From contig JAKAZH010000116.1 in assembly GCA_021815935.1 (NCBI GenBank), positions 1 to 6,002 of the forward strand: a DNA stretch of 6,002 nucleotides, read 5' to 3'. Source of the stretch: Actinomycetes bacterium (GTDB taxonomy: Bacteria; Actinomycetota; Acidimicrobiia; Acidimicrobiales; Palsa-688). This document shows, in pieces, positions 1 through 4,711 of the stretch. The position numbers and the translations under genes are program-made. Below the pieces are notes generated by a model that did not search any database, was not told the DNA's origin, and worked only from the letters and a program-made list of their open reading frames with translations. Positions within the stretch are counted from its first letter, which is position 1. Every line of letters starts with the position of its first letter.

Positions 1-417
1 GAAGTGGCACGGCGCTTCGTCGAGCTCGGCTTCGAGTTGGCCGCTACCGAGGGCACCGCGCGTTACTTCGAGGAGGCCGGGGTGCCGGTGGTCGTTCGGG
101 TGGGCAAGGTCGGCGACGCATCGGATGCGGCGCGACCCGATACGGCGCGACCCGATACGGCGCGACCCGACGCGGCGACTCTCATCCGGGACGGGAAGAT
201 CGACCTCGTCGTCAACACTCCACGAGGTCGGGGTCCCCGTGCCGATGGCGCCTACATCCGCCGCGCGGCGAGCAAGAACCGGATCGTGTGCCTGACCACG
301 GTCGCCGCAGCGCGAGCCGCCGTCGGGGGGATCACCGAACGCTCGGGGAGGCCTCTCAGCGTGCGAAGCCTCCAGGAATACCACCAGCGCACGCAGCCCG
401 CCAAGCAAGGCTCGTGA
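1..417 (+). CDS. carB: Carbamoyl-phosphate synthase large subunit, C-terminal end (5' truncated by the window)
   Basis: The reading frame is open from base 1 and ends at TGA 415-417; only about the last 138 residues are present. They match the MGS-like allosteric domain at the C-terminus of CarB, which binds effectors such as UMP and ornithine. Visible marks are GFELAATEGTARYFEEAGV near the start, then LIRDGKIDLVVNTPRGRG and AYIRRAASKNRIVCLTT, the usual order for this domain. The ATP-grasp domains lie upstream, outside the window. CarB makes carbamoyl phosphate from bicarbonate, ATP and ammonia delivered by CarA, for pyrimidine and arginine synthesis. The segment between KVGDAS and LIRDGK is expanded by a 15-bp tandem repeat encoding D(A/T)ARP units, listed separately. 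The stop overlaps the GTG start of pyrD, so the two are probably translationally coupled. The GTG at 4-6 is an internal valine, not a start. Confidence 0.93.
   Translation, partial: EVARRFVELGFELAATEGTARYFEEAGVPVVVRVGKVGDASDAARPDTARPDTARPDAATLIRDGKIDLVVNTPRGRGPRADGAYIRRAASKNRIVCLTTVAAARAAVGGITERSGRPLSVRSLQEYHQRTQPAKQGS
124..177 (+). repeat. In-frame 15-bp tandem repeat inside carB
   Basis: Three consecutive 15-bp units (124-138, 139-153, 154-168) with consensus GATNCGGCGCGACCC are followed by a partial fourth unit (169-177, GACGCGGCG). Units 2 and 3 are identical; unit 1 differs at one base (GCG instead of ACG). Each unit encodes Asp-(Ala/Thr)-Ala-Arg-Pro, so a change in copy number keeps the frame. 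The repeat lies in the MGS-like domain, between the strand ending KVGD and the helix LIRDGK, where homologues usually have a short loop. Replication slippage is the likely origin. Confidence 0.9.
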
Positions 418-1424
418 CGAGACGCCATTCGGGTGCCCGGGGACACCTCCCGGCTTCGGCGGACCTCGGGACGAGCGTCGGAGCTGTAGCGCTGCGCAAC
501 CCGGTGATGACAGCCTCGGGGACGTCGGGGCGAGGTCGAGAGCTCGCCGACTACATGGACCTCGCGACTCTTGGGGCAGTGGTGGTCAAGTCGCTCTCCG
601 ACAAGCCTTGGGCAGGTAACCCGGCGCCACGGCTGCTACCGAGCGGCTCGGGGATGCTGAACAGCGTCGGCCTGGAGAACCCCGGCATGGAGGAATGGCT
701 GCGCCGCGACTTGCCGGGTCTCGCAGCGACCGGGGCTGTCGTGGTGGTTTCGATCTGGGGTTTCACGACCGACGCCTACCGCAACGTCGCTGCGGTCGTG
801 TGCAAAGCGCACGCTGACGGGAACGCCCCGAGGGTTGTTGCTGTCGAGGCGAACATCTCCTGCCCGAACGTCGAGGACCGCCGGAGGATGTTCGCGCACA
901 GCACGGAAGGCGTTACAGCCGCGATCGCGGCGGTAGCCGAGGGCCTCCAAGGTTCGTTGCCGATCTGGGCGAAGCTCAGCCCGAACGTCACGGACCTCCC
1001 GGCGCTGGCCGGTGCGGCGCAGGCCGCCGGTGCGGCGGCGGTCACGTTGATCAACACCGTCATGGGCCTCGCCCTCGACCCGACGAGCGGCCGGCCGCTG
1101 CTCGGCGGTGGCGGCGGAGGGCTGTCGGGGCCCCCGATCCATCCGGTCGCGGTGCGAGCGGTCTTCGACTGCCGGGCAGCGTGGCCCGACCTGCCGATCG
1201 TCGGGGTCGGTGGTGTATCTTCGGGAGCAGGGGCCGCGGAGTTGATAGCTGCCGGCGCCGACGCAGTTCAGGTAGGCACCGCCACCTTCGCCGACCCAAG
1301 ATCACCGGCGCGTGTTCTACGGGAACTTCGCGCATGGGCGTATGAGCATGACATCAAGGACCTAAAGCAGCTGAAAGGAATAGCGCATGAACGGGACCGA
1401 GGCAGCGGAGCCGGATCTTCGTAG
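414..1424 (+). CDS. pyrD: Dihydroorotate dehydrogenase, class 1 (1B-like) catalytic subunit
   Basis: This FMN enzyme oxidises dihydroorotate to orotate in UMP synthesis. The 336-residue protein is a TIM barrel showing NPVMTASGT (29-37), VVVKS (56-60, FMN-contacting Lys59), LNSVGLENPG (82-91), NISCPNV with the class 1 catalytic-base Cys150, KLSPNVTD (187-194), INTVMG (213-218), GGLSGP (235-240), GVGGVSSG (264-271) and VGTATFADP (287-295). Cys in SCPN (class 2 has Ser) and the GGLSGPPIHPVAVR stretch indicate a class 1, most likely 1B, soluble enzyme. Class 1B enzymes normally pair with PyrK, an iron-sulphur/FAD subunit, but no pyrK lies between carB and pyrD. GTG 414 overlaps the carB stop as GTGA, has AAGG just upstream, and is the only ATG/GTG/TTG codon in frame between the carB end and the NPVMTASGT motif, although it leaves an extra N-terminal stretch of about 15-20 residues. 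The 3' end overlaps pyrF by 38 nt. Confidence 0.92.
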   Translation: MTRRHSGARGHLPASADLGTSVGAVALRNPVMTASGTSGRGRELADYMDLATLGAVVVKSLSDKPWAGNPAPRLLPSGSGMLNSVGLENPGMEEWLRRDLPGLAATGAVVVVSIWGFTTDAYRNVAAVVCKAHADGNAPRVVAVEANISCPNVEDRRRMFAHSTEGVTAAIAAVAEGLQGSLPIWAKLSPNVTDLPALAGAAQAAGAAAVTLINTVMGLALDPTSGRPLLGGGGGGLSGPPIHPVAVRAVFDCRAAWPDLPIVGVGGVSSGAGAAELIAAGADAVQVGTATFADPRSPARVLRELRAWAYEHDIKDLKQLKGIAHERDRGSGAGSS

Positions 1425-2133
1425 CCACCTGGCTTTGGCTCTCGACGTCGACGACGCAGTCGAGGCTGGTCGATTGGCGAGAGAGCTCAGGCCCTGGTTC
1501 GGGGTGGCGAAGGTGGGACTCGAGTTGTTCAGTGCCGCCGGACCGAGTGTGGTAGCGCTGCTCATCGACGAGGGGTACAAAGTGTTCCTCGATCTCAAGA
1601 TGGCGGACATCCCGAACACGGTCGGCAGGGCTGCCCGTGTGCTCGGGTCGCTCGGCACGTCGTACCTGACGTTCCACGCCTTTGCGGGACCGGCGGTCCT
1701 GCGCGCAGGTGTCGACGGACTTCGCGAGGGTGCCGAGCGGGCCGGTCTGGAGACGCCGGCAGCTCTCGCTGTAACCGTCCTCACAAGCGACTCGGATGCG
1801 CCGCCGCACATCCTTGCGAAGCGGGTCGCGATCGCGATCGAGGCGCGATGCGCGGGAGTGGTTTGCGCCGCGTCCGACGTCGTCGAAGCCAAGCAGATCG
1901 GGCCGAGGCTGATAACCGTCGTCCCCGGTCTGCGACCGCCGGGCATCCCGTCGCATGACCAAGCGCGCTCGGCCACGCCCGCCGCCGCCCTGTCCGCTGG
2001 AGCCGACCTTCTCGTGATCGGAAGGGCCGTCACGTCAGCCGAGGACCGCCAGGCAGCAGCCGAGTCGATACTCGCCTCGCTGCATCCACATTTCCCCTCC
2101 GAAGGCGGCGCAAGCACTGCGCCGGCGCGCTAG
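1387..2133 (+). CDS. pyrF: Orotidine 5'-phosphate decarboxylase
   Basis: PyrF converts OMP to UMP and carbon dioxide, the last step of de novo UMP synthesis. The 248-residue TIM-barrel protein has ALALD (16-20, Asp20), KVGLELF (42-48, Lys42), the catalytic D-x-K-x-x-D motif in DLKMADIPNTV (Asp69, Lys71, Asp74), TFHAFAG (95-101), VLTS (131-134), VVPGLRPPG (178-186) and the phosphate-binding IGR ending at Arg213. This is the short bacterial class with DIPNTV, not the longer form I associate with mycobacteria. Family members often read HASGG where this one reads HAFAG. ATG 1387 is preceded by a clear Shine-Dalgarno GAAAGGA (1373-1379) seven bases away, which supports this start even though it lies inside the end of pyrD. 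The C-terminal 15 or so residues (PSEGGASTAPAR) look like an unstructured tail. The TAG stop is the first half of the TAGGGT box in front of mihF. Confidence 0.94.
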   Translation: MNGTEAAEPDLRSHLALALDVDDAVEAGRLARELRPWFGVAKVGLELFSAAGPSVVALLIDEGYKVFLDLKMADIPNTVGRAARVLGSLGTSYLTFHAFAGPAVLRAGVDGLREGAERAGLETPAALAVTVLTSDSDAPPHILAKRVAIAIEARCAGVVCAASDVVEAKQIGPRLITVVPGLRPPGIPSHDQARSATPAAALSAGADLLVIGRAVTSAEDRQAAAESILASLHPHFPSEGGASTAPAR

Positions 2134-2143
2134 GGTGCGCGCC
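2124..2143 (+). promoter_or_regulatory. Candidate leaderless promoter -10 box within a perfect hairpin upstream of mihF
   Basis: A perfect 7-bp GC stem (GGCGCGC 2124-2130, GCGCGCC 2137-2143) encloses the loop TAGGGT (2131-2136), and the mihF ATG follows the stem directly at 2144. TAGGGT fits the actinobacterial -10 pattern TANNNT. The seven bases separating it from the A of ATG are the spacing expected of a leaderless transcript starting at or next to the start codon. No convincing -35 hexamer is visible 16-18 bases upstream. The loop can also be read as a Shine-Dalgarno AGGG eight bases before ATG in a read-through pyrF-mihF transcript, where the stem would present it. It also contains the pyrF stop codon. 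Which reading is right cannot be settled from sequence. Confidence 0.5.
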
Positions 2144-2458
2144 ATGCCTCAACCGCCTACCCTCACCCCCGAGCAGAGACAAGCCGCCCTGGAAAAGGCC
2201 GCGCAAGCCCGGCGTGCTCGAGCGGAGCTCAAGGAGAAGCTCAAGATTGGCTCGCTGAGCGTGAGCGACCTGCTCGCACGCGCCGGATCCGACGAGATCG
2301 CCGGGAAGATGAAAGTGCTGGCGGTCCTCGAGTCCCTGCCCGGGCTCGGCAAGGTGAAGGCGCGGCGCGTTCTCGACGAGCTAGGCGTCAGCGAGACGAG
2401 GCGGGTCCAGGGCCTCGGCGATCAGCAGCGCAAGAAGCTCCTCGAGATTCTGGGCTGA
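2144..2458 (+). CDS. mihF: Actinobacterial integration host factor (mIHF/sIHF family)
   Basis: A small basic nucleoid-associated protein of 104 residues, close to the length of mycobacterial mIHF (about 105). This family is unrelated in fold to E. coli HU/IHF; it binds and bends DNA and shapes the nucleoid. Family marks are LTPEQRQAALEKAAQARRARAELK (7-30, the long N-terminal basic helix), KMKVLAVLESLPGLGKVKARRVL (55-77, with the helix-two-turn-helix DNA-binding segment around LPGLGKVKA), and TRRVQGLGDQQRKKLL (85-100). ATG 2144 is chosen over the in-frame GTG at 2135 because the family usually starts a few residues before LTxEQR, because AGGG at 2132-2135 is well placed for ATG, and because the TAGGGT box fits a transcript starting there. 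It sits upstream of gmk and rpoZ, its usual setting in Actinobacteria. Confidence 0.93.
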   Translation: MPQPPTLTPEQRQAALEKAAQARRARAELKEKLKIGSLSVSDLLARAGSDEIAGKMKVLAVLESLPGLGKVKARRVLDELGVSETRRVQGLGDQQRKKLLEILG

Positions 2459-2476
2459 GCTCGAGGCTTCGAGCTC
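2457..2476 (+). other. Perfect hairpin between mihF and gmk
   Basis: The 8-bp arms GAGCTCGA (2457-2464) and TCGAGCTC (2469-2476) are perfect inverted repeats around the 4-base loop GGCT. The structure begins within the mihF stop codon and ends 20 bases before the gmk ATG. No T-run follows, so it is not a classical intrinsic terminator. It could be a weak terminator or attenuator, an RNA processing or 3'-end stabilising stem that uncouples mihF from gmk, or chance. Function is inference. Confidence 0.5.
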
Positions 2477-2496
2477 GCAGCGGGTCCGGCGAAGCG

Positions 2497-3066
2497 ATGA
2501 TCTTCGTGGTGTCCGGCCCCGGAGGGGTAGGCAAGGGCACTGTAGTGAACCGCCTTGTCACGCTCGTCGACGGGCTGCGGCTTTCCCGCTCGTGGACCAC
2601 CCGGTCGCCACGGCCGGGAGAGGACCCGGCGGCCTACGTGTTCGTCGATCGAGCCGCGTTCGAAGCCAAGGCAGCCGAGGGAGGATTCCTCGAGTGGACC
2701 GAGTTCGCCGGCACCGGGCACTTGTACGGCACCCCCCGGCCACGGGGGGACCCGGATCGCCGAGCCGGCGAGGACGACCTGCTGCTTGAGATCGAGATGG
2801 ACGGGGCGCGCCAGATCCGCGCTGATCATCCTGGCGCGGTCGTGATCCTTGTCGTCGCACCTTCAGCGTCGGTTCAAGAGGAAAGGCTGAGAGGCAGAGG
2901 CGACAGCGACGAGAACGTCGCTCGCCGGTTGGAGGTCGGCCGAAGCGAAGAGTTGGTCGGGCGCCGCATCGCAGACCACGTGGTGGTCAACGACGACGTG
3001 GTCCGAGCCGCGGCAGAGCTGGCAGGTATAATCGAGTCCTACCGAAAGCCGATGGAGACAACTTGA
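2497..3066 (+). CDS. gmk: Guanylate kinase
   Basis: Gmk phosphorylates GMP (and dGMP) to GDP with ATP. The 189-residue protein shows the P-loop GPGGVGKGT (7-15) and GMP-binding residues that align with yeast GMK: Ser32, Arg36 and Arg39 in SWTTRSPRPGE, Tyr47, Glu66 in FLEW and YGT (77-79). It also has the lid motif ERLRGRGDSDENVARRL (129-145), which carries arginines for phosphate transfer, and ADHVVVNDD (159-167) near the C-terminus. It is slightly shorter than the usual 200 or so residues because the N-terminus begins directly at the first strand. No other ATG, GTG or TTG lies in frame between the mihF stop and 2497, and no strong Shine-Dalgarno is visible. The motif usually written D-I-D-x-Q-G is E-I-E-M-D-G here (98-103), an unusual set of substitutions. 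The stop overlaps the rpoZ start as TTGA, suggesting coupled translation. Confidence 0.93.
   Translation: MIFVVSGPGGVGKGTVVNRLVTLVDGLRLSRSWTTRSPRPGEDPAAYVFVDRAAFEAKAAEGGFLEWTEFAGTGHLYGTPRPRGDPDRRAGEDDLLLEIEMDGARQIRADHPGAVVILVVAPSASVQEERLRGRGDSDENVARRLEVGRSEELVGRRIADHVVVNDDVVRAAAELAGIIESYRKPMETT
3027..3032 (+). promoter_or_regulatory. Candidate -10 element (TATAAT) upstream of rpoZ
   Basis: A perfect TATAAT lies inside the last codons of gmk, 30 bases upstream of the rpoZ TTG, which would place a transcript start near 3038-3041 and leave a leader of about 25 bases. No TTGACA-like -35 is found at 16-18 bases spacing, and the upstream AGG gives only half of an extended -10. It is encoded by Gly-Ile-Ile codons, so it may be coincidental. 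Confidence 0.3.
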
Positions 3067-3410
3067 GCGAACGTCCAGCCACGATGATGGAGCCACCTGT
3101 CGAAGCTCTTCTAGAGCGGGTCGACTCCAAATTTACCCTCGTGAGTCTCGCTGCGATGCGAGGCCGTCAGGTCAACGCGTACTTCAACCAGCTCGGAGCC
3201 GGACTCGGCTCGATCGTCCCGCCGCAGGTGACGTCGGTTTCACGCAAACCGCTGTCGATTGCGATGGAGGAGATCGCGGTGGGCAAGATCACCTACAGCC
3301 GTGTAGATCCCTCTCTCGTCGCTGGGCTCGAGAATGAAGAGCAAGGTGCGCTCGACGAGGAGGCTGCGGTCTACGACGAAAGTCAAGACGAATCGGGCGA
3401 CGCCAGCTGA
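3063..3410 (+). CDS. rpoZ: DNA-directed RNA polymerase omega subunit
   Basis: RpoZ binds the beta' subunit and helps RNA polymerase assemble. The 115-residue product has the conserved core: PPVEALLERVDSKFTLV (11-27), the AAMRGRQVNAYFNQLG stretch (30-45) corresponding to the family's aRRARQIN-YxNQLG, and SRKPLSIAMEEIAVGKI (60-76). The last 35 residues are acidic, rich in Asp and Glu, and look disordered. TTG 3063 overlaps the gmk stop in a TTGA arrangement and is preceded by GGAG (3054-3057) five bases away, so it is preferred. ATG 3084 and ATG 3087 are alternatives that would still keep the whole conserved core but lack a good ribosome site. It may be transcribed with gmk and also from an internal TATAAT promoter. 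Confidence 0.92.
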   Translation: MSERPATMMEPPVEALLERVDSKFTLVSLAAMRGRQVNAYFNQLGAGLGSIVPPQVTSVSRKPLSIAMEEIAVGKITYSRVDPSLVAGLENEEQGALDEEAAVYDESQDESGDAS

Positions 3411-3457
3411 GCGCTAACGGGGAGCCTGGCGTCGAACGGGGTCTCGCCGGTCGTCGT

Positions 3458-4702
3458 GTGGTTCTGGGCGTGAGCGGCGGCATCGCCGCTTACAAAGCCG
3501 CAGAGATCTGTCGCCGTCTCGTGGACGCCGGAGCGACAGTGTCACCGGTAATGACCATAGCGGCCCAGCGCTTCATCGGTGAATCCACCCTTTCTGCTCT
3601 GGCATCGGAGCCGGTGAGGACCTCATTGTGGGGCGGGCCCGAGCCGATACCCCACACCCGCCTCGGCCAGGCTGCCGACCTCGTGGTCGTAGCACCGGCT
3701 ACAGCGAGGATCATCGGGTCGTACGCGGCCGGGATCTCGTCCGACTTGCTGAGCGCAACTCTGCTCGCAACGCGGGCTCCTGTGCTCATGTGCCCGGCCA
3801 TGCACACCGAGATGTGGGAACACCAGGCGGTCGTCGACAACGTAGCGACGCTCAAACGGCGGGGAGTGCATTTCGTCGAGCCTGGCGTTGGACGCCTCGC
3901 CGGCGGCGACCTGGGCGCCGGCCGTCTGGCCGACCCTGCCGACATCGTCGAGGCCGCCTCCAGGCTGCTTCGCTTGTCGCTCTCGATGGACGGCGTACAG
4001 GCCGTCGTGACGGCCGGCGGGACGAGGGAGCCGATAGACCCGGTCCGCTACATCGGGAACCGTTCGTCGGGCCGGCAAGGCTACGCGATAGCCGCCGAGC
4101 TCGCCGCCAGGGGGGCTTCAGTGACCCTCGTGAGCACCGTAGCCTCTTCGCTTGACGCACCCGCCGGGGTCGAGGTGGTGGAGGTGGAGACCGCCATGGA
4201 AATGCTCGCTTCGCTCGAAGCGTGCCTGGCGCCCTCGGGGAGCCCGGCCGACCTTTTGGTGATGACGGCTGCGGTAGCGGATTTTCGTCCCGCGAGGCGC
4301 TCCGATCGGAAGATCAAAAGAGGGGCCGGGGTGCCGGACGTGCAGCTCGTCGCGAACCCCGACATCCTCGCCGGGTTCGCGCAGTCCCGACTTGCCAAGA
4401 AAGGTTCGGTTCCGCTGCTCGTCGGTTTCGCCGCCGAGACAGTCCGGCCGGGCGGGCCTACCTTGGAGGAGCTGGCGATATCCAAGCTGCGCTCCAAAGG
4501 CGCCGACGTGATCGTCGCGAACGACGTGGCGTTGCCTAGCGTCGGGTTCGGGCATGCGACCAACGCTGTCGTAATCGTCGATCGGGACGGCCGCAGCGTC
4601 GAGGTGCCTCTCACGACCAAGGAAAAGGTAGCCGTCGCCGTCGTCGACGCCGCCGAGCGTATCCTCTTGACCCGGAGCACACACGATGCTCCTCGAAGCT
4701 AA
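3458..4702 (+). CDS. coaBC: Bifunctional phosphopantothenoylcysteine decarboxylase / phosphopantothenate-cysteine ligase
   Basis: CoaBC (Dfp) joins 4'-phosphopantothenate to cysteine (CoaB) and decarboxylates the product to 4'-phosphopantetheine (CoaC), on the way to coenzyme A. Residues 1-170 or so form the FMN-binding CoaC domain: GVSGGIAAYK (4-13), His66 in PHTRLGQAADLVVVAPATA, PAMHTEMW (113-120) and GDLGAGRLADP (150-160). Residues 180-405 form CoaB: VTAGGTREPIDPVRYIGNRSSG (184-205), AAVADFRP (271-278), KIKRG (285-289), NPDIL (300-304), GFAAET (323-328) and KLRSKGADVIVANDV (343-357). The Asn of PAMN is His114, and the flap Cys of the E. coli enzyme aligns with Gly149. GTG 3458 is the most upstream ATG/GTG/TTG in frame, but it has no Shine-Dalgarno and cuts close to the first strand (GRRVVLGVSGG continues upstream). 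CTG 3407, overlapping the rpoZ stop as CTGA, would add MSANGEPGVERGLAGRR and may be the true start. Confidence 0.93.
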   Translation: MVLGVSGGIAAYKAAEICRRLVDAGATVSPVMTIAAQRFIGESTLSALASEPVRTSLWGGPEPIPHTRLGQAADLVVVAPATARIIGSYAAGISSDLLSATLLATRAPVLMCPAMHTEMWEHQAVVDNVATLKRRGVHFVEPGVGRLAGGDLGAGRLADPADIVEAASRLLRLSLSMDGVQAVVTAGGTREPIDPVRYIGNRSSGRQGYAIAAELAARGASVTLVSTVASSLDAPAGVEVVEVETAMEMLASLEACLAPSGSPADLLVMTAAVADFRPARRSDRKIKRGAGVPDVQLVANPDILAGFAQSRLAKKGSVPLLVGFAAETVRPGGPTLEELAISKLRSKGADVIVANDVALPSVGFGHATNAVVIVDRDGRSVEVPLTTKEKVAVAVVDAAERILLTRSTHDAPRS

Positions 4703-4706
4703 GGAG
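4701..4706 (+). promoter_or_regulatory. Ribosome binding site of metK
   Basis: AAGGAG lies directly after the first base of the coaBC TAA stop. It is five bases before ATG 4712 but only two before the in-frame GTG 4709, so it favours ATG as the metK start. The tight nine-nucleotide gap between coaBC and metK leaves no room for a SAM riboswitch or a separate leader. Confidence 0.8.
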
Positions 4707-4711
4707 CTGTG

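Noticed and set aside
124..177. CRISPR-like or intergenic repeat array
   Set aside because: Units are contiguous with no spacers, in frame, and lie inside carB.
288..413. Upstream extension of pyrD to an ATG at 288
   Set aside because: The extra 42 residues are out-of-frame translation of the conserved carB 3' end (low-complexity, Arg/His/Pro rich) and GTG 414 gives a normal 4-nt overlap.
1354..2117. Two overlapping antisense frames (202 and 251 codons) opposite pyrF
   Set aside because: Both are shadows of the pyrF coding strand, with Ala/Arg/Ser-rich composition and no family similarity recognised.
2119..2128. Palindrome GCGCCGGCGC at the end of pyrF as an operator
   Set aside because: Short GC-only palindromes are common in such DNA and this one encodes Ala-Pro-Ala residues; only the larger hairpin at 2124-2143 was kept.
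2135..2143. GTG 2135 as the mihF start
   Set aside because: It would add MRA before MPQP, has no ribosome site upstream and lies within the hairpin; ATG 2144 fits both the AGGG spacing and family length.
3416..3441. Direct repeat AACGGGG (3416-3422 and 3435-3441) between rpoZ and coaBC as a regulatory site
   Set aside because: Seven-base GC-rich repeats are expected by chance here, and the stretch is probably coding for the CoaBC N-terminus.
4709..4711. GTG 4709 as the metK start
   Set aside because: Only two bases from the AAGGAG site; ATG 4712 has proper spacing and matches family N-termini.
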